Source: Desulfosporosinus sp049943955 (GTDB taxonomy: Bacteria > Bacillota > Desulfitobacteriia > Desulfitobacteriales > Desulfitobacteriaceae). Taken from it: a stretch of 64,000 nucleotides of DNA. Below, in pieces: positions 24,485 through 33,657 of the stretch. The first letter of the stretch is position 1; every line of letters starts with the position of its first letter. The position numbers and the translations under genes were made by a program. The notes under the pieces were generated by a model. That model did no database searches. It had not been told where the DNA came from and was given only the letters and a program-made list of their open reading frames with translations. Where the stretch lies: contig NZ_JBNFTW010000001.1 in assembly GCF_049943955.1 (NCBI RefSeq), forward strand, positions 372,001-436,000, written 5' to 3'.

Positions 24485-25273
24485 TTATTCTTTTTGATAA
24501 AAGAAGGAAGAAACTGCTTTTAAACCGAGGTGTTTCATGCCAAAGAGATGTTCAGTGCTGCCGGTAAAAAGGATTCCTCCCGTTTTTAGAGCATCTGTGA
24601 ACTTTTTATAAAGCATCTCCTTGGCCTCGTCTGTAAAATAAATAACGACATTCCGACAGGCAATAAAGTCAAAACCAGATTGAAAACGATCGGTTAAGAG
24701 GTTCTGGTGTTGGAAGGTGACCAATCGTTTTACGGATTCTTTGATTTGATAGCCTTTGTCAGTTGAGATAAAATATTTTTGCAGGAATTCAGGGGGAGTA
24801 CTTGCAAAATCATTTTGTTTATAAAGGCCTTCCTTTGCCTGATTCAAAACATTAATGTCAATATCCGTACCTAAGACTGTAAATTTGCTATTCGGAAAGT
24901 ATTCCGTCAAGGTCATGGCCAAAGAATAAGGCTCTTGTCCGCTTGAACATCCGGCGCTCCAAAGTTTTAGAGGGCTTTTGTTCTGAAGAAGCTGGGGGAT
25001 AATGGATTCTTTCAGCGTTTTCCACTGATTCGCGTCGCGAAAAAACTGAGAGACATTAATAGTCAGATGTTTAAAAAAAGCGTCATATAAACTCTGATCT
25101 GAGTTAAGGGCTTTGAAGAACTCGGGAAATGTTGGGTAACCATGGGAGTTCATGAAACTAAGAATTCTTCGCTGCATTTGGTTTTGCTTATAAAATTTAA
25201 GATCAAGTCCGCTTTTAGGATGAAAGGCTTTAATAAAGTCCTCATAGGTATTGGAAATGGGTGCTATAGCCAA
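24485..25273 (-). CDS. cheR: Chemotaxis protein methyltransferase CheR
   Basis: The 262-residue SAM-dependent enzyme methylates glutamates of chemoreceptors. It has the N-terminal all-helical CheR domain ('LTINVSQFFRD'). The catalytic domain follows, with SAM motif LKLWSAGCSSGQEPYSLAM (about 102-120), 'VLGTDIDINVL' and 'FDFIACRNVVIYF'. Its antagonist CheB is encoded about 26 kb away at 51404. The start is a TTG at 25273, 8 bases after GAGAGG; no ATG or GTG fits the conserved N-terminus. It lies 62 bases downstream of yaaR on the same strand. Confidence 0.93.
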   Translation of the reverse strand: MAIAPISNTYEDFIKAFHPKSGLDLKFYKQNQMQRRILSFMNSHGYPTFPEFFKALNSDQSLYDAFFKHLTINVSQFFRDANQWKTLKESIIPQLLQNKSPLKLWSAGCSSGQEPYSLAMTLTEYFPNSKFTVLGTDIDINVLNQAKEGLYKQNDFASTPPEFLQKYFISTDKGYQIKESVKRLVTFQHQNLLTDRFQSGFDFIACRNVVIYFTDEAKEMLYKKFTDALKTGGILFTGSTEHLFGMKHLGLKAVSSFFYQKE

Positions 25274-25335
25274 AAGGATGACCTCTCTCTCTTTGAATGA
25301 ATTATTATACTATTGTAACTTCACTAAAGGCTAAA

Positions 25336-25773
25336 TTAGGCAAAAAGATCTACAATGAGTCCCTTAATTTCATCAACCTTGGTTAGAACTTCTAAAGGCT
25401 TAGCCTGCTGGTCGAGAAGCTGTTTTCCTAGATCTTCTAAAGCGTTGTCAATTTTGGAGATTCGAGCCATGATTTTCGGACGACCGTGGAAATCCCAGGA
25501 GGACTCTTCCTGCATTTTTCGGCTTTGACCAAAGGTTGAACGCAGGAAGGATTTAACCATATCACGAAAATCCTTTAAGTCGCGAATGGAAAGAGATTGA
25601 GATAATTTTTTGCCCTGGGTCTCAAGGCGCTCGAGAAAGGTTTGAAGTTCAGTCTTTTGAATGTTTTGAGTTTGAGACAAGACTCCTTTAAAATCGATTG
25701 TGCGTTCTGAAGAGCTTTGAGAATCAATCGTGGGAGAAGAGGTTTGTGCTGGTGTCTCAATGCGAATAGACAT
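25336..25773 (-). CDS. YaaR family (DUF327) protein
   Basis: The 145-residue protein has a Ser/Thr/Gln-rich first 30 residues followed by a conserved helical domain ('FLERLETQGKKLSQSLSIRDL', then 'FRDMVKSFLRSTFGQSRKM'), typical of YaaR/DUF327. The function is unknown, but the family often sits near motility or sporulation genes in Firmicutes. AAAGGAG is well spaced for the ATG at 25773 and too close to one at 25779. It diverges from the M28 peptidase gene, 31 bases away. Confidence 0.8.
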   Translation of the reverse strand: MSIRIETPAQTSSPTIDSQSSSERTIDFKGVLSQTQNIQKTELQTFLERLETQGKKLSQSLSIRDLKDFRDMVKSFLRSTFGQSRKMQEESSWDFHGRPKIMARISKIDNALEDLGKQLLDQQAKPLEVLTKVDEIKGLIVDLFA

Positions 25774-25804
25774 AGTCATTCTCCTTTAGAAAGGATATTT
25801 TAAA

Positions 25805-26839
25805 ATGCAAACTCGTAGAATTTTTTTGAAAACGCTGTTAGGACTTGGGGCAAGCCTTTTGCCCTGGAGTGTCTTTCCTGCCCGTATGGGAGAATTTCTC
25901 AAGTCGGAACTAGGACACCCTCCTGCCATATTACAGCTCCCTGAGACTGAGACAAAAGGCAAAGGAGAAACTACGGAAAGCCTCAAGCGTACAGCGATGG
26001 ATGATATTATTGCCTTAACTGCACCTGAGATGCAAGGACGCAAAGCAGGATCAGTAGGAGAAGCTAAAGCGGCAGAATATCTAATCTCGCAATTAAGTCT
26101 TCTCGGCTTAAAGCCAATGGGAACGCCAGAAGCAGGTTTTGCTCAAGCCTTTACGATCTATCCGGTCATTGAAACCAAGGTTAATGGACGACTAACGTTC
26201 AGGCCCGGGCAGTCGAAAGACTTAAGGATTCCAAGTGCAAATATTCTCGGAGGACTAATGGGAGAAAACGAACATGAAATGATCCTTATATCAGCCCATT
26301 ATGATCACCTGGGTATATTTGAAGGGCACGTGTATCCCGGAGCGAACGATAATGCATCAGGTGTGGGATGCATTCTGGATGTTATTCGCAAAATCCTTCG
26401 TGAAGGAAAAACTCCAAAGCGCTCCATCGTGATTGCATTCTGGAGCGCTGAAGAGATGGGATTTGTAGGGTCCCAAGCCTTTGTCAATAATCCCCCATTT
26501 CCCCTTCGTCAGATTAAAGCTGTACTCAATGCTGATACTGTCGGCAACGGTTTCAAGGGAGACTTTGCATTGTGGGGAGACGGTGAAAATATCGCTGTTA
26601 AGGCTATTCAGCAAGCAGCTGGTCAATACGGTGCCACTGCCCCCATAACTCCTCCCGGAGGACATAACAGCGATTCAGTTAGTTTCGCCTCGGCGGGTAT
26701 TCCGGCAGTTACCCTCATGACCCGGGATTGGCTGGATAAAAATCACACTCCCGAGGATACTTCGGCAATATTGAAGCCCGAACAGATCCATCTGGCTTCT
26801 GAGATCATCTATCAGGCACTTCATAGTCTTGCCTTCTAA
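25805..26839 (+). CDS. M28 family zinc aminopeptidase with a Tat-type signal
   Basis: The 344-residue peptidase has the di-zinc site of family M28: SAHYDHLG (first His and Asp), GANDNASG (bridging Asp), SAEEMGFVGS (catalytic Glu pair), LNADTVG and a C-terminal HTPEDT. The N-terminus TRRIFLK followed by a hydrophobic core and a likely cleavage after FPA resembles a twin-arginine export signal, so it probably acts outside the membrane on peptides. It sits alone on the plus strand among minus-strand motility genes. Its stop codon overlaps the motB stop by two bases. Confidence 0.85.
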   Translation: MQTRRIFLKTLLGLGASLLPWSVFPARMGEFLKSELGHPPAILQLPETETKGKGETTESLKRTAMDDIIALTAPEMQGRKAGSVGEAKAAEYLISQLSLLGLKPMGTPEAGFAQAFTIYPVIETKVNGRLTFRPGQSKDLRIPSANILGGLMGENEHEMILISAHYDHLGIFEGHVYPGANDNASGVGCILDVIRKILREGKTPKRSIVIAFWSAEEMGFVGSQAFVNNPPFPLRQIKAVLNADTVGNGFKGDFALWGDGENIAVKAIQQAAGQYGATAPITPPGGHNSDSVSFASAGIPAVTLMTRDWLDKNHTPEDTSAILKPEQIHLASEIIYQALHSLAF

Positions 26840-27687
26840 TGCGTTACTGTTGTTGTCGAAGCTGAATTTGCTGCCGTTGAAGAAGCTTGACTGGTGGGTT
26901 CTGTAACATCATATTTGGAACGGAGAATGATTAGATCGATGCGGCGGTTTTTATTTCGTCCCTCATCTGTAGCATTAGAGGCAATCGGCCGGTATTCTCC
27001 GTAACCGGTTGCGGAGAGACGATTAGGGTCAATTCCGTCATGCTGCAAGATTTGCACCACATTAGTGGCACGGACTACTGACAATTCCCAGTTGCTGGGG
27101 AATTGGGCAGTATGAATCGGCAAATTATCCGTATGGCCTTCAACCCTGATTTGATTGGAGGATGACTCAAGTACCGTGGAGACTTTTTCCAGGATATTAC
27201 GGGCGTAAGGAGTTATATCCGCCGAGCCGCTCTCAAAAAGCAAAGTTTCTTGAATTCTGACCACAAGGCCACGTTCTTCGACAGACGTTACTAAGGTGGA
27301 TTGAATGCCATTATCAGATGCGAATTTATCGAGTTTTGCCTTAATGGTATCGATTGACTGGTTATCTGCATCCACGTTCCCTTGTCCGGCCTTTTGGTTG
27401 TTATTCTGTGTGGTCGTGGAGGGTTTGGTCATGTCACTTTGAGGAGTTTTAGGAGGAATGGCAGCCGGTCCCGCTGGGCTGGTTGCCAATTGTATTTTGG
27501 CAGAACTGCCTCCGCTTAAGGCTGAGTTCAAAGCTTCGGCCACGGCCTGAAACTTTTCAGAATCAACTTTACTCATCGAGTAAAGGACAACAAAGAAAAT
27601 CATAAGTAAGGTAATAAGGTCTGAATAGGTGAGCAGCCAGCGTTCTCCATTTTCCTTTTCGGCTTCATGTTCGCGTTTTCTACTCAT
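26836..27687 (-). CDS. motB: Flagellar motor stator protein MotB
   Basis: The 283-residue protein has one N-terminal membrane helix with the proton-binding Asp23 (RWLLTYSDLITLLMIFF). A plug/linker rich in Thr, Gln and Pro follows, and then an OmpA-like peptidoglycan-binding domain ('IRVEGHTDNLPIHTAQFPSNWELS', 'LSATGYGEYRP', 'NRRIDLIIL'). With MotA it forms the ion channel that drives rotation. The ATG overlaps the motA stop (ATGA), which indicates translational coupling. Confidence 0.95.
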   Translation of the reverse strand: MSRKREHEAEKENGERWLLTYSDLITLLMIFFVVLYSMSKVDSEKFQAVAEALNSALSGGSSAKIQLATSPAGPAAIPPKTPQSDMTKPSTTTQNNNQKAGQGNVDADNQSIDTIKAKLDKFASDNGIQSTLVTSVEERGLVVRIQETLLFESGSADITPYARNILEKVSTVLESSSNQIRVEGHTDNLPIHTAQFPSNWELSVVRATNVVQILQHDGIDPNRLSATGYGEYRPIASNATDEGRNKNRRIDLIILRSKYDVTEPTSQASSTAANSASTTTVTH

Positions 27688-28508
27688 CGGCCTTCACTAA
27701 CTGCAGGACGGCCCGCCGCTGCGCCTTCTTCATCATCTTCTTCAGAGGGAAGCAGAGATCCGACGTGGGTTTTCAATTTTTCCTTCAGAATGGATGGGTT
27801 ATCGCCTGCCTGAATCGAGAGAATTCCATCCCGAACCATTTCCATTGCGGCAACCTCCGCCTTGTCTTTCATTTTAAGCTTTGTGGCAATAGGAAGCCAG
27901 AGAAGGTTGGCAGAGGAAACACCATAAAGGGTAGCAATAAAAGCAGATGCGATTGATTCAGAGAGTGATGAGGGATCAGAAAGATTTCCTAACACCCTGA
28001 CAAGTCCCATAACGGTCCCGATAATCCCCATGGTCGGCGCAAATCCGCCGGCTGCCTCAAAGACGGAGATACCAACTTTATGACGTTTTTCCAGGACAGC
28101 GATATTTGATTCCAGGATTTCCTCGGTGATTTCAGGGTCTGTTCCATCAATGACTAACTGTAAGCCTTGACGAGTAAAGCGATCGTCAACGGTTTGGAGT
28201 TCTTGTTCAAGGCTTAATAATCCTTCGCGGCGCGCTTTTTCAGCGAAGCCAACCAGAGCTTCATAAGCTTCTGCGGTGCCAAAAGTTTGACTTTTAAAAG
28301 CAACCTTTAGCCAATACGGGAGGTGCTTAAGGTCAGAGAGGGAAAAACTGGTCAAAACTGCTCCAGCAGTTCCTCCGAAAACAATAATTGCTGCGGAAAA
28401 TTGGAAAAGGGAACCGAGAGAGCCACCCTCCAGAAGATATCCGATGACTAGAGCGCCTATTCCGGCGATGACGCCAATTAACGTTGATAAATCCATGTTT
28501 CTTGCCAC
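27684..28508 (-). CDS. motA: Flagellar motor stator protein MotA
   Basis: The 274-residue membrane protein has four helices: 'LIGVIAGIGALVIGYLLEGG' and 'IIVFGGTAGAVLTSF' at the start, and 'FAPTMGIIGTVMGLVRVL' and 'ASAFIATLYGVSSANLLWLPIA' later. A large cytoplasmic loop holds the charged residues that contact FliG. The start is a GTG at 28508 after AAAGGAG. An ATG four codons later would leave too long a gap. A FliA-type promoter lies about 190 bases upstream. Confidence 0.95.
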   Translation of the reverse strand: MARNMDLSTLIGVIAGIGALVIGYLLEGGSLGSLFQFSAAIIVFGGTAGAVLTSFSLSDLKHLPYWLKVAFKSQTFGTAEAYEALVGFAEKARREGLLSLEQELQTVDDRFTRQGLQLVIDGTDPEITEEILESNIAVLEKRHKVGISVFEAAGGFAPTMGIIGTVMGLVRVLGNLSDPSSLSESIASAFIATLYGVSSANLLWLPIATKLKMKDKAEVAAMEMVRDGILSIQAGDNPSILKEKLKTHVGSLLPSEEDDEEGAAAGRPAVSEGR

Positions 28509-28701
28509 GACACTCCTTTATACATTAGCAATAGAGACCATAGTTCTATATTAATCAGAAAAGAAAGGGGAATAAACTGGGTTCGCCGGCCTAATTGCTT
28601 TTCTAAATAAAGGGCTGCGACATACCTCCCTTTGCGTTTATTACATGATTTTAGTGTAGAAGCTTACAGTAGGGGAAGAGGAAAAGAATCTCTACAATTT
28701 A

Positions 28702-28729
28702 ATATCGACAAAATTTACCCTAAACTTTA
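28702..28729 (-). promoter_or_regulatory. FliA/SigD-type promoter for motAB
   Basis: On the minus strand TAAAGTTT (28729-28722) and GTCGATAT (28709-28702) are separated by 12 bases. This is close to the flagellar sigma consensus TAAAGTTT-N11-GCCGATAA (or TAAA-N15-GCCGATAT). Between 28509 and 28885 no other gene is seen. The octamer TCTCTACA occurs twice around this promoter (about 28690 and 28733). Confidence 0.75.
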
Positions 28730-28885
28730 GTATCTCTACATAATACAAATAAGTATTTACTGCCCGAAAAAAGACTGAGTATTTACTGAGTAATTTTAGG
28801 AATTAATGTGGAGAAAGTTTTCCTCAAGTTTTGGCTTGCTTTATTCGATAAGCAAAGTAAGACTATGTATCTTGGAGTGAATGAA

Positions 28886-29158
28886 ATGAAGGTAGATCCT
28901 ACATTTATGTCGCTGGTGAGCTGTACCCAGGCCACTAATCGTTTGAAGCCAGTCGAAAAAAATAGATCAACGAGCGAAACGGATAATGTTGCTGTTTCAG
29001 ACAAAGCTCAAACATTTCAGACGTTATTGCAAAAAGCAAAAGAAGTTGCTGATATTCGCGAAGACCGTGTCCAAACTCTGTCTAAGCAGATTGAACGGGG
29101 AGAGTTTAAAGTGGACACCCAAAAAATCGCCTCTAAATTGCTTCCGCCAAATTTCTAA
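28886..29158 (+). CDS. flgM: Anti-sigma factor FlgM
   Basis: The 90-residue protein is disordered and polar in its first half. The FlgM C-terminal helices (KAKEVADIREDRVQTLSKQI, then 'GEFKVDTQKIASKLL') bind flagellar sigma. FlgM is secreted once the hook-basal body is finished, which releases sigma for late genes such as motAB and flagellin. The start at 28886 is set by GGAG 8 bases upstream. The frame is open back to 28808. A FliA-like -10 element (TTCGATAA, 28844-28851) upstream is only partial. Confidence 0.88.
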   Translation: MKVDPTFMSLVSCTQATNRLKPVEKNRSTSETDNVAVSDKAQTFQTLLQKAKEVADIREDRVQTLSKQIERGEFKVDTQKIASKLLPPNF

Positions 29159-29185
29159 GAGCGTCTATGCGAGGAGGAAGATTCC

Positions 29186-29668
29186 GTGTCTGAAGTGCTT
29201 GAGAACTTAGATAGAAATTTAAAGGAACAAATTAAATGCTATACAGAGCTTTATGACTTGGAAAAAGGCAAACAAAAAGCCCTGATTGAAAATAGTGTCC
29301 AGGAAATTGACAAAATCACGGCCCGAGAGGAGCAGCTTTTTCCAGTTGTAAACCATTTGGAAAAAGAACGTATCTTGTTTACGGAACAGATTGGACAAGA
29401 ACTAGGTATGGTTCCTGAAGATCTAACCCTGGCAGTGTTGGCGGAGCGTTTTCCAGTCCTGCAGGGGGTGCATTCCGATCTGGAGCGAGTGATCGGCGAG
29501 TTGCAGGGAATTCACGATATTAATACCCAACTTTTGCAGCAATCTATCAAACTTGTTGAGTTTACTGTAGGACTATTCATGCATCAAGAAAAGAACACGT
29601 ATACGCATCCAAGCAGAAATGGTAATGATATGGATAAGAAACTGCATCTCTTGGATTGGAGGATTTAA
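29186..29668 (+). CDS. flgN: Flagellar export chaperone FlgN
   Basis: The 160-residue, almost wholly helical protein ('LDRNLKEQIKCYTELYDLEKGKQKALI', 'ITAREEQLFPVVNHLEKERI') matches the FlgN family. FlgN binds the C-termini of the hook-filament junction proteins FlgK and FlgL, encoded immediately downstream, and delivers them to the export gate. The start is GTG, with GAGGAGG upstream. It ends 3 bases before flgK. Confidence 0.85.
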   Translation: MSEVLENLDRNLKEQIKCYTELYDLEKGKQKALIENSVQEIDKITAREEQLFPVVNHLEKERILFTEQIGQELGMVPEDLTLAVLAERFPVLQGVHSDLERVIGELQGIHDINTQLLQQSIKLVEFTVGLFMHQEKNTYTHPSRNGNDMDKKLHLLDWRI

Positions 29669-29671
29669 GAA

Positions 29672-31117
29672 ATGACTTCTACTTTTTTTGGATTGGAAAT
29701 TACCCGCAGAGCACTGGCATCCCAGCAGGCTGCCTTAGATGTAACGGGGAATAATATTTCCAATGCTAATACTCAAGGATACACCAGACAGATTGCAAAC
29801 TTGAAAGAAACCACCCCTTATACGGTATACGCAACGGGTCGGAATCTGAGTCTGGGGTCTGGGGTATCCATGGATACGGTTACCCGGGCACGGGATAAAT
29901 TTGTAGATATGGAGCTCCGTGATGAAACGTCAAAGCAGCAATATTGGACAAGTAGGCAAACGAGCCTATCTAATATAGAAAGTTTTATGAATGAACCTTC
30001 GAAAAATGGTTTGAGTGCGGCTATGGATAATTTTTGGACGGCTTGGAGCAGTCTTTCTCTGGACCCGGAAAATTCAGGAGCTCGCTCGGTTGTACAAGGA
30101 CGTGCCATAACTTTAACTGATAGCTTTCATGCTATTGCTCAGCAGATTCAGACGATGCAGAGTAACCTTAACTCGGATGTGACAACACAGATTCAACAAA
30201 TTAATAGCTATGCGGATCAAATTGCGAAACTTAACGATCAAATTAAATCCGCCAAGATAACCGGGGACAATCCGAATGATCTTTTAGACAGCCGAGATAA
30301 TTTGATTGATGAATTATCCAAAATTGTCAATGTGAAGGTTTCGGAAACCAATGATGATTTCAGCATAAGTATCGGGGGAGATGTTCCTCCAGCGACGTTG
30401 GTTGATAATGGAACGGCTAATCATTTGGATGAGACTTCCGGACTTGATGGAAATGACGTTACGTGGGAATCAGGGAATTCTCTTACGTTAAATCCACAAC
30501 AGGGAACACTTCAAGCGGATATACAGGTTCGTGATACGGATTTAAAGAATTTATTAAATCAATATAATTCACTGGCTAAAGATATTGTTGATGCAGTTAA
30601 TAGCATTTATGGAACGGGAGCAGTTACCGGATCTACTACAACAGGTAATACCTTTTTTGATCCTTCGAATTTAACTGCGAGTACCATCTCCTTGACTTCG
30701 ACGGGTTCGGCACCAGTCGATGATTCAGCAGCCACCAACATGAATAACATAGTTGCGGGCAATGGAACTTCTGGTGACGGAAGTATTGCTGCTGCAATTG
30801 CTGCTTTGGCAACGGGGTGGTCGAGCATCACAAATACGACATTAACAAGCAAGGGTTCATCCTTGGGAGATGAGTATGGTGTTATCGTTTCTCAGTTTGG
30901 GGTCCAGGTTCAACAAACCAATCAAACAAAAGCCGGAGAAGATGTTTTAGTTAATAATTTGACGAACCAAAGGGACTCTGTCTCCGGAGTATCTCTTGAT
31001 GAAGAGATGACAAATATGATTCAATATCAAAAGAGCTATATGGCTGCAGCGAGAGTCGTCACCACAATGGACGATATGCTTAACACGATTGTGACTGGTT
31101 TAGGTGTTACAAGGTAG
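29672..31117 (+). CDS. flgK: Flagellar hook-associated protein 1 FlgK
   Basis: The 481-residue protein has the N-terminal rod/hook motif (GLEITRRALASQQAALDVTG, then NNISNANTQGYTRQ). A long Ser/Thr/Asn-rich centre exposed on the filament junction follows, and then the C-terminal D0 helix (MTNMIQYQKSYMAAARVV). FlgK and FlgL join the hook to the filament. It is the client of FlgN. Confidence 0.95.
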   Translation: MTSTFFGLEITRRALASQQAALDVTGNNISNANTQGYTRQIANLKETTPYTVYATGRNLSLGSGVSMDTVTRARDKFVDMELRDETSKQQYWTSRQTSLSNIESFMNEPSKNGLSAAMDNFWTAWSSLSLDPENSGARSVVQGRAITLTDSFHAIAQQIQTMQSNLNSDVTTQIQQINSYADQIAKLNDQIKSAKITGDNPNDLLDSRDNLIDELSKIVNVKVSETNDDFSISIGGDVPPATLVDNGTANHLDETSGLDGNDVTWESGNSLTLNPQQGTLQADIQVRDTDLKNLLNQYNSLAKDIVDAVNSIYGTGAVTGSTTTGNTFFDPSNLTASTISLTSTGSAPVDDSAATNMNNIVAGNGTSGDGSIAAAIAALATGWSSITNTTLTSKGSSLGDEYGVIVSQFGVQVQQTNQTKAGEDVLVNNLTNQRDSVSGVSLDEEMTNMIQYQKSYMAAARVVTTMDDMLNTIVTGLGVTR

Positions 31118-31198
31118 TGAGAAACAATTCATACCACAGTAATTAAAATTAAAAATTAATACTTTATTTTACGATCGTTTATGTAAGGAGGGAATATT

Positions 31199-32062
31199 TT
31201 GCGAATAACCACTAATATGATGTCAAGGAATCTGCTCCAAAATATTGAAGCTTCTCAGGAGAAAATGACAAATTTACAAAACATGATGTCTACAGGGCAT
31301 CGGATTAATAAGCCTTCGGATGATCCGGCAGGGACCCACAATGCCCTGGGCCTTAAAACGAATATGGCAATGATTACTCAATTAAAAAGTAATGCTGATG
31401 AGGCAGTATCTTTTATGGGCACAACGGATTCCACTTTGTCGGATGTTCAGTCAATGCTCAACCGCGCCTATGAACTTACCCTCCAGGGGGAAAATGGAAC
31501 CAATGATGATCAATCGCGAGCAGATCTCGCTGCGGAGATTGATCAGATCAATCAGCAGATCCAGACGCTTGCCAATACTAAGGTTGGAAATAAATATATA
31601 TTCAATGGAACGTCGACAACTGACGCCCCTGTTGCCTCTTCAACAGCTTCCTTTGCAACCTACTCCCCTATTCAATTGGATGTTGGCAATAATAATTCGA
31701 AAGTAACTATCTCGGTTGATGGTTCAAGTATTTTCCCCACGAGTATGAACTTATTAAATGATATTTCTAATGCTTTGACTTCAGGTTCCGATTTGGGTTC
31801 ATATGTGGATCAAATTCAGACCAACATTGATAATATTTCTACGAGCCGTGCGACTTTAGGTGCCAGTGTTAACCGAGTGCAGGCTATAAGCAGTCAAATG
31901 GATAGCATGAATATTAATTTAACTTCGAGCCTTTCGACGGTACAGGATACTGATGTGGCAAAAACTATTTTAGATTTTCAGACCCAGCAAAATACCTTTC
32001 AGGCTGCTTTGTCCATTGGAACTAAGATTATTCAACCCTCTTTGGTTGATTTTATGAAATAA
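31199..32062 (+). CDS. flgL: Flagellar hook-associated protein 3 FlgL
   Basis: The 287-residue flagellin-like junction protein has N-terminal RITTNMMSRNLLQNIEASQ and 'NKPSDDPAGTHNALGLK', and the C-terminal 'DTDVAKTILDFQTQQNTFQAAL'. The start is TTG, reading Met-Arg-Ile-Thr-Thr, with GTAAGGAGGG ideally placed. No ATG upstream gives the conserved N-terminus. It forms the second layer of the hook-filament junction. Confidence 0.94.
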   Translation: MRITTNMMSRNLLQNIEASQEKMTNLQNMMSTGHRINKPSDDPAGTHNALGLKTNMAMITQLKSNADEAVSFMGTTDSTLSDVQSMLNRAYELTLQGENGTNDDQSRADLAAEIDQINQQIQTLANTKVGNKYIFNGTSTTDAPVASSTASFATYSPIQLDVGNNNSKVTISVDGSSIFPTSMNLLNDISNALTSGSDLGSYVDQIQTNIDNISTSRATLGASVNRVQAISSQMDSMNINLTSSLSTVQDTDVAKTILDFQTQQNTFQAALSIGTKIIQPSLVDFMK

Positions 32063-32204
32063 ATCAAGGATTTTTCAACATGGCAACTGCTTATTTCAAG
32101 TTTTGAATTTTAATTACCGAACAGATTATATTATATTATGTTTGGAGTTATTATATAGAAGAATGTTTTTTAGGAGATTCTTTAGAAGACTGAGGTGATC
32201 GATT

Positions 32205-32762
32205 ATGGTGGATCTTCAAATCCAACAACAATTCGGACGGATTGGACTTAAGATTAATCCTTTTCAATATGACCTATCGATTACCGCTGCAAATCTTGAG
32301 ATCCGGCAGCAACCGGCAGAGATCTCAATAGAACAGCCTGCTGCTACAATAGAAATTGATAATACCCCGGCGCGCGAATCGCTGGGGTATTATGGTATAG
32401 CGGCGGAACAGCGTGTCTTTGCTCAAGAAGCCAAATCGACCGCAGATGCCGGTATTTCCCGAAGGGTCAATGAAGGTCAACAATTTGCCGATCTTACAAA
32501 AAACGTTTCCGTAGCTAGAATCGTTTCCCAGGAGGCGAAACCTCGTCAAAGGGAACTTCAGATTGCTTGTACTCAGCCGATTCAGATCTCTGTAACGAGT
32601 AATCCTGTTAATTTTCAGGCAAGAATTGGTGGAGTTTCAATTGATACGAAACTTGGTTCCGTTCAGGGAGATTTCCAATACGGATCTGTTCATAGTTTCA
32701 TGGAACAAAATCCGTATATAAAGTTTCATGCCGTGGGAGCCGTCTTTGATTCACAGAAGTGA
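32205..32762 (+). CDS. DUF6470 (YviE-like) protein
   Basis: The 185-residue beta-rich protein ('IQQQFGRIGLKINPFQYDLSI', then 'PAEISIEQPAATIEIDNTPAR') matches YviE of Bacillus by pattern and by position between flgL and fliW. Its role is unknown, but the conserved location points to filament assembly or flagellin homeostasis. GAGGTGATCGATT precedes the ATG. Confidence 0.8.
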   Translation: MVDLQIQQQFGRIGLKINPFQYDLSITAANLEIRQQPAEISIEQPAATIEIDNTPARESLGYYGIAAEQRVFAQEAKSTADAGISRRVNEGQQFADLTKNVSVARIVSQEAKPRQRELQIACTQPIQISVTSNPVNFQARIGGVSIDTKLGSVQGDFQYGSVHSFMEQNPYIKFHAVGAVFDSQK

Positions 32763-32830
32763 CTTGCCTGATCAGCAAAACAGAACTTAAGACTTTCTAT
32801 AGTTTAATATAAATATGGAGGAAACAGACG

Positions 32831-33307
32831 ATGGAAGATAAGGATAATATTTATTATTTCGCTCAAGGTATCCCTGGCTTTGAATCCAATAAGGAATTCC
32901 GTTTTGTTGAAGAGAAAGGGGTTCCTTTTGCTCAATTAATTTCTGTTGAGGAAGAGAGAATTGGTTTTATTCTAATGCGTCCGGGATTATTATTCCCTGA
33001 TTACAGTGTAGACGTTGATTCGGAGAATGAAAAAATCTTGAGATTAAATGAATCGAAGAATAGGACGGACAGTATTAGCGTTTCCCCTGATGGAAACCCT
33101 AATGATCACGTAGAGGTCTGGGCAATAGTAACATTAAATAGACAGAACGTGGCGAAGAGTACCGTGAATTTAAGAGCTCCAATGCTCTTAAATACCAAGC
33201 ATAAAGTTGGCGTTCAGGTTATCTTGGCGGATGAACGGTATCTCACGAAACAACCGATAGAGCTGGAGAAGCCTAGGGCACATGAACAGGAAGGGGCCGT
33301 TGGTTAA
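32831..33307 (+). CDS. fliW: Flagellar assembly factor FliW
   Basis: The 158-residue protein has the FliW pattern: 'FAQGIPGFESNKEFRFVE' at the start, 'WAIVTLNRQNVAKSTVNLRAPMLLNTKHKVGVQVI' in the second half. FliW binds free flagellin or, when flagellin is exported, binds CsrA and blocks it. With csrA overlapping by one base and flagellin a kilobase downstream, the complete flagellin-FliW-CsrA partner switch is present. Confidence 0.94.
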   Translation: MEDKDNIYYFAQGIPGFESNKEFRFVEEKGVPFAQLISVEEERIGFILMRPGLLFPDYSVDVDSENEKILRLNESKNRTDSISVSPDGNPNDHVEVWAIVTLNRQNVAKSTVNLRAPMLLNTKHKVGVQVILADERYLTKQPIELEKPRAHEQEGAVG

Positions 33308-33549
33308 TGTTGGTTCTTACGCGAAAGTTAAATGAAACTATTAAAATAGGAGATAACATTGAAATCACCGTGGTAGGGATCTCTGGGGATAACGTTCGTA
33401 TCGGAATAAATGCCCCTCGGGAAGTAAAAATTCTGCGAAGGGAAGTCTATGAAGAAATCCAAAGACAAAATAGGGAAGCGGTAACAGGTGAAGAGTTTGG
33501 GATATCGCTTCAGCTTTTAAAAGACTTTAAACTTAGCAAGGAGAAATAG
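33307..33549 (+). CDS. csrA: Carbon storage regulator / translational repressor CsrA
   Basis: The 80-residue protein begins MLVLTRKLNETIKIGDNIEI and continues with 'VRIGINAPREVKILRREVY'. It therefore keeps the two RNA-binding surfaces (Leu4/Arg6 and the Arg-Arg region near residue 44). It binds GGA motifs in mRNA leaders. A likely target is the flagellin leader (34290-34323). The start ATG overlaps the fliW stop region. Confidence 0.96.
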   Translation: MLVLTRKLNETIKIGDNIEITVVGISGDNVRIGINAPREVKILRREVYEEIQRQNREAVTGEEFGISLQLLKDFKLSKEK

Positions 33550-33657
33550 TAACTATTTTTCAATTATGTTTGGCAATGCCTCATCTTAATTTTATAAGCT
33601 CTGAGGCTCTAAATATAACTAAATTGAAAGTCGGGAAAGTATTCTTTAGAGGTGAAT

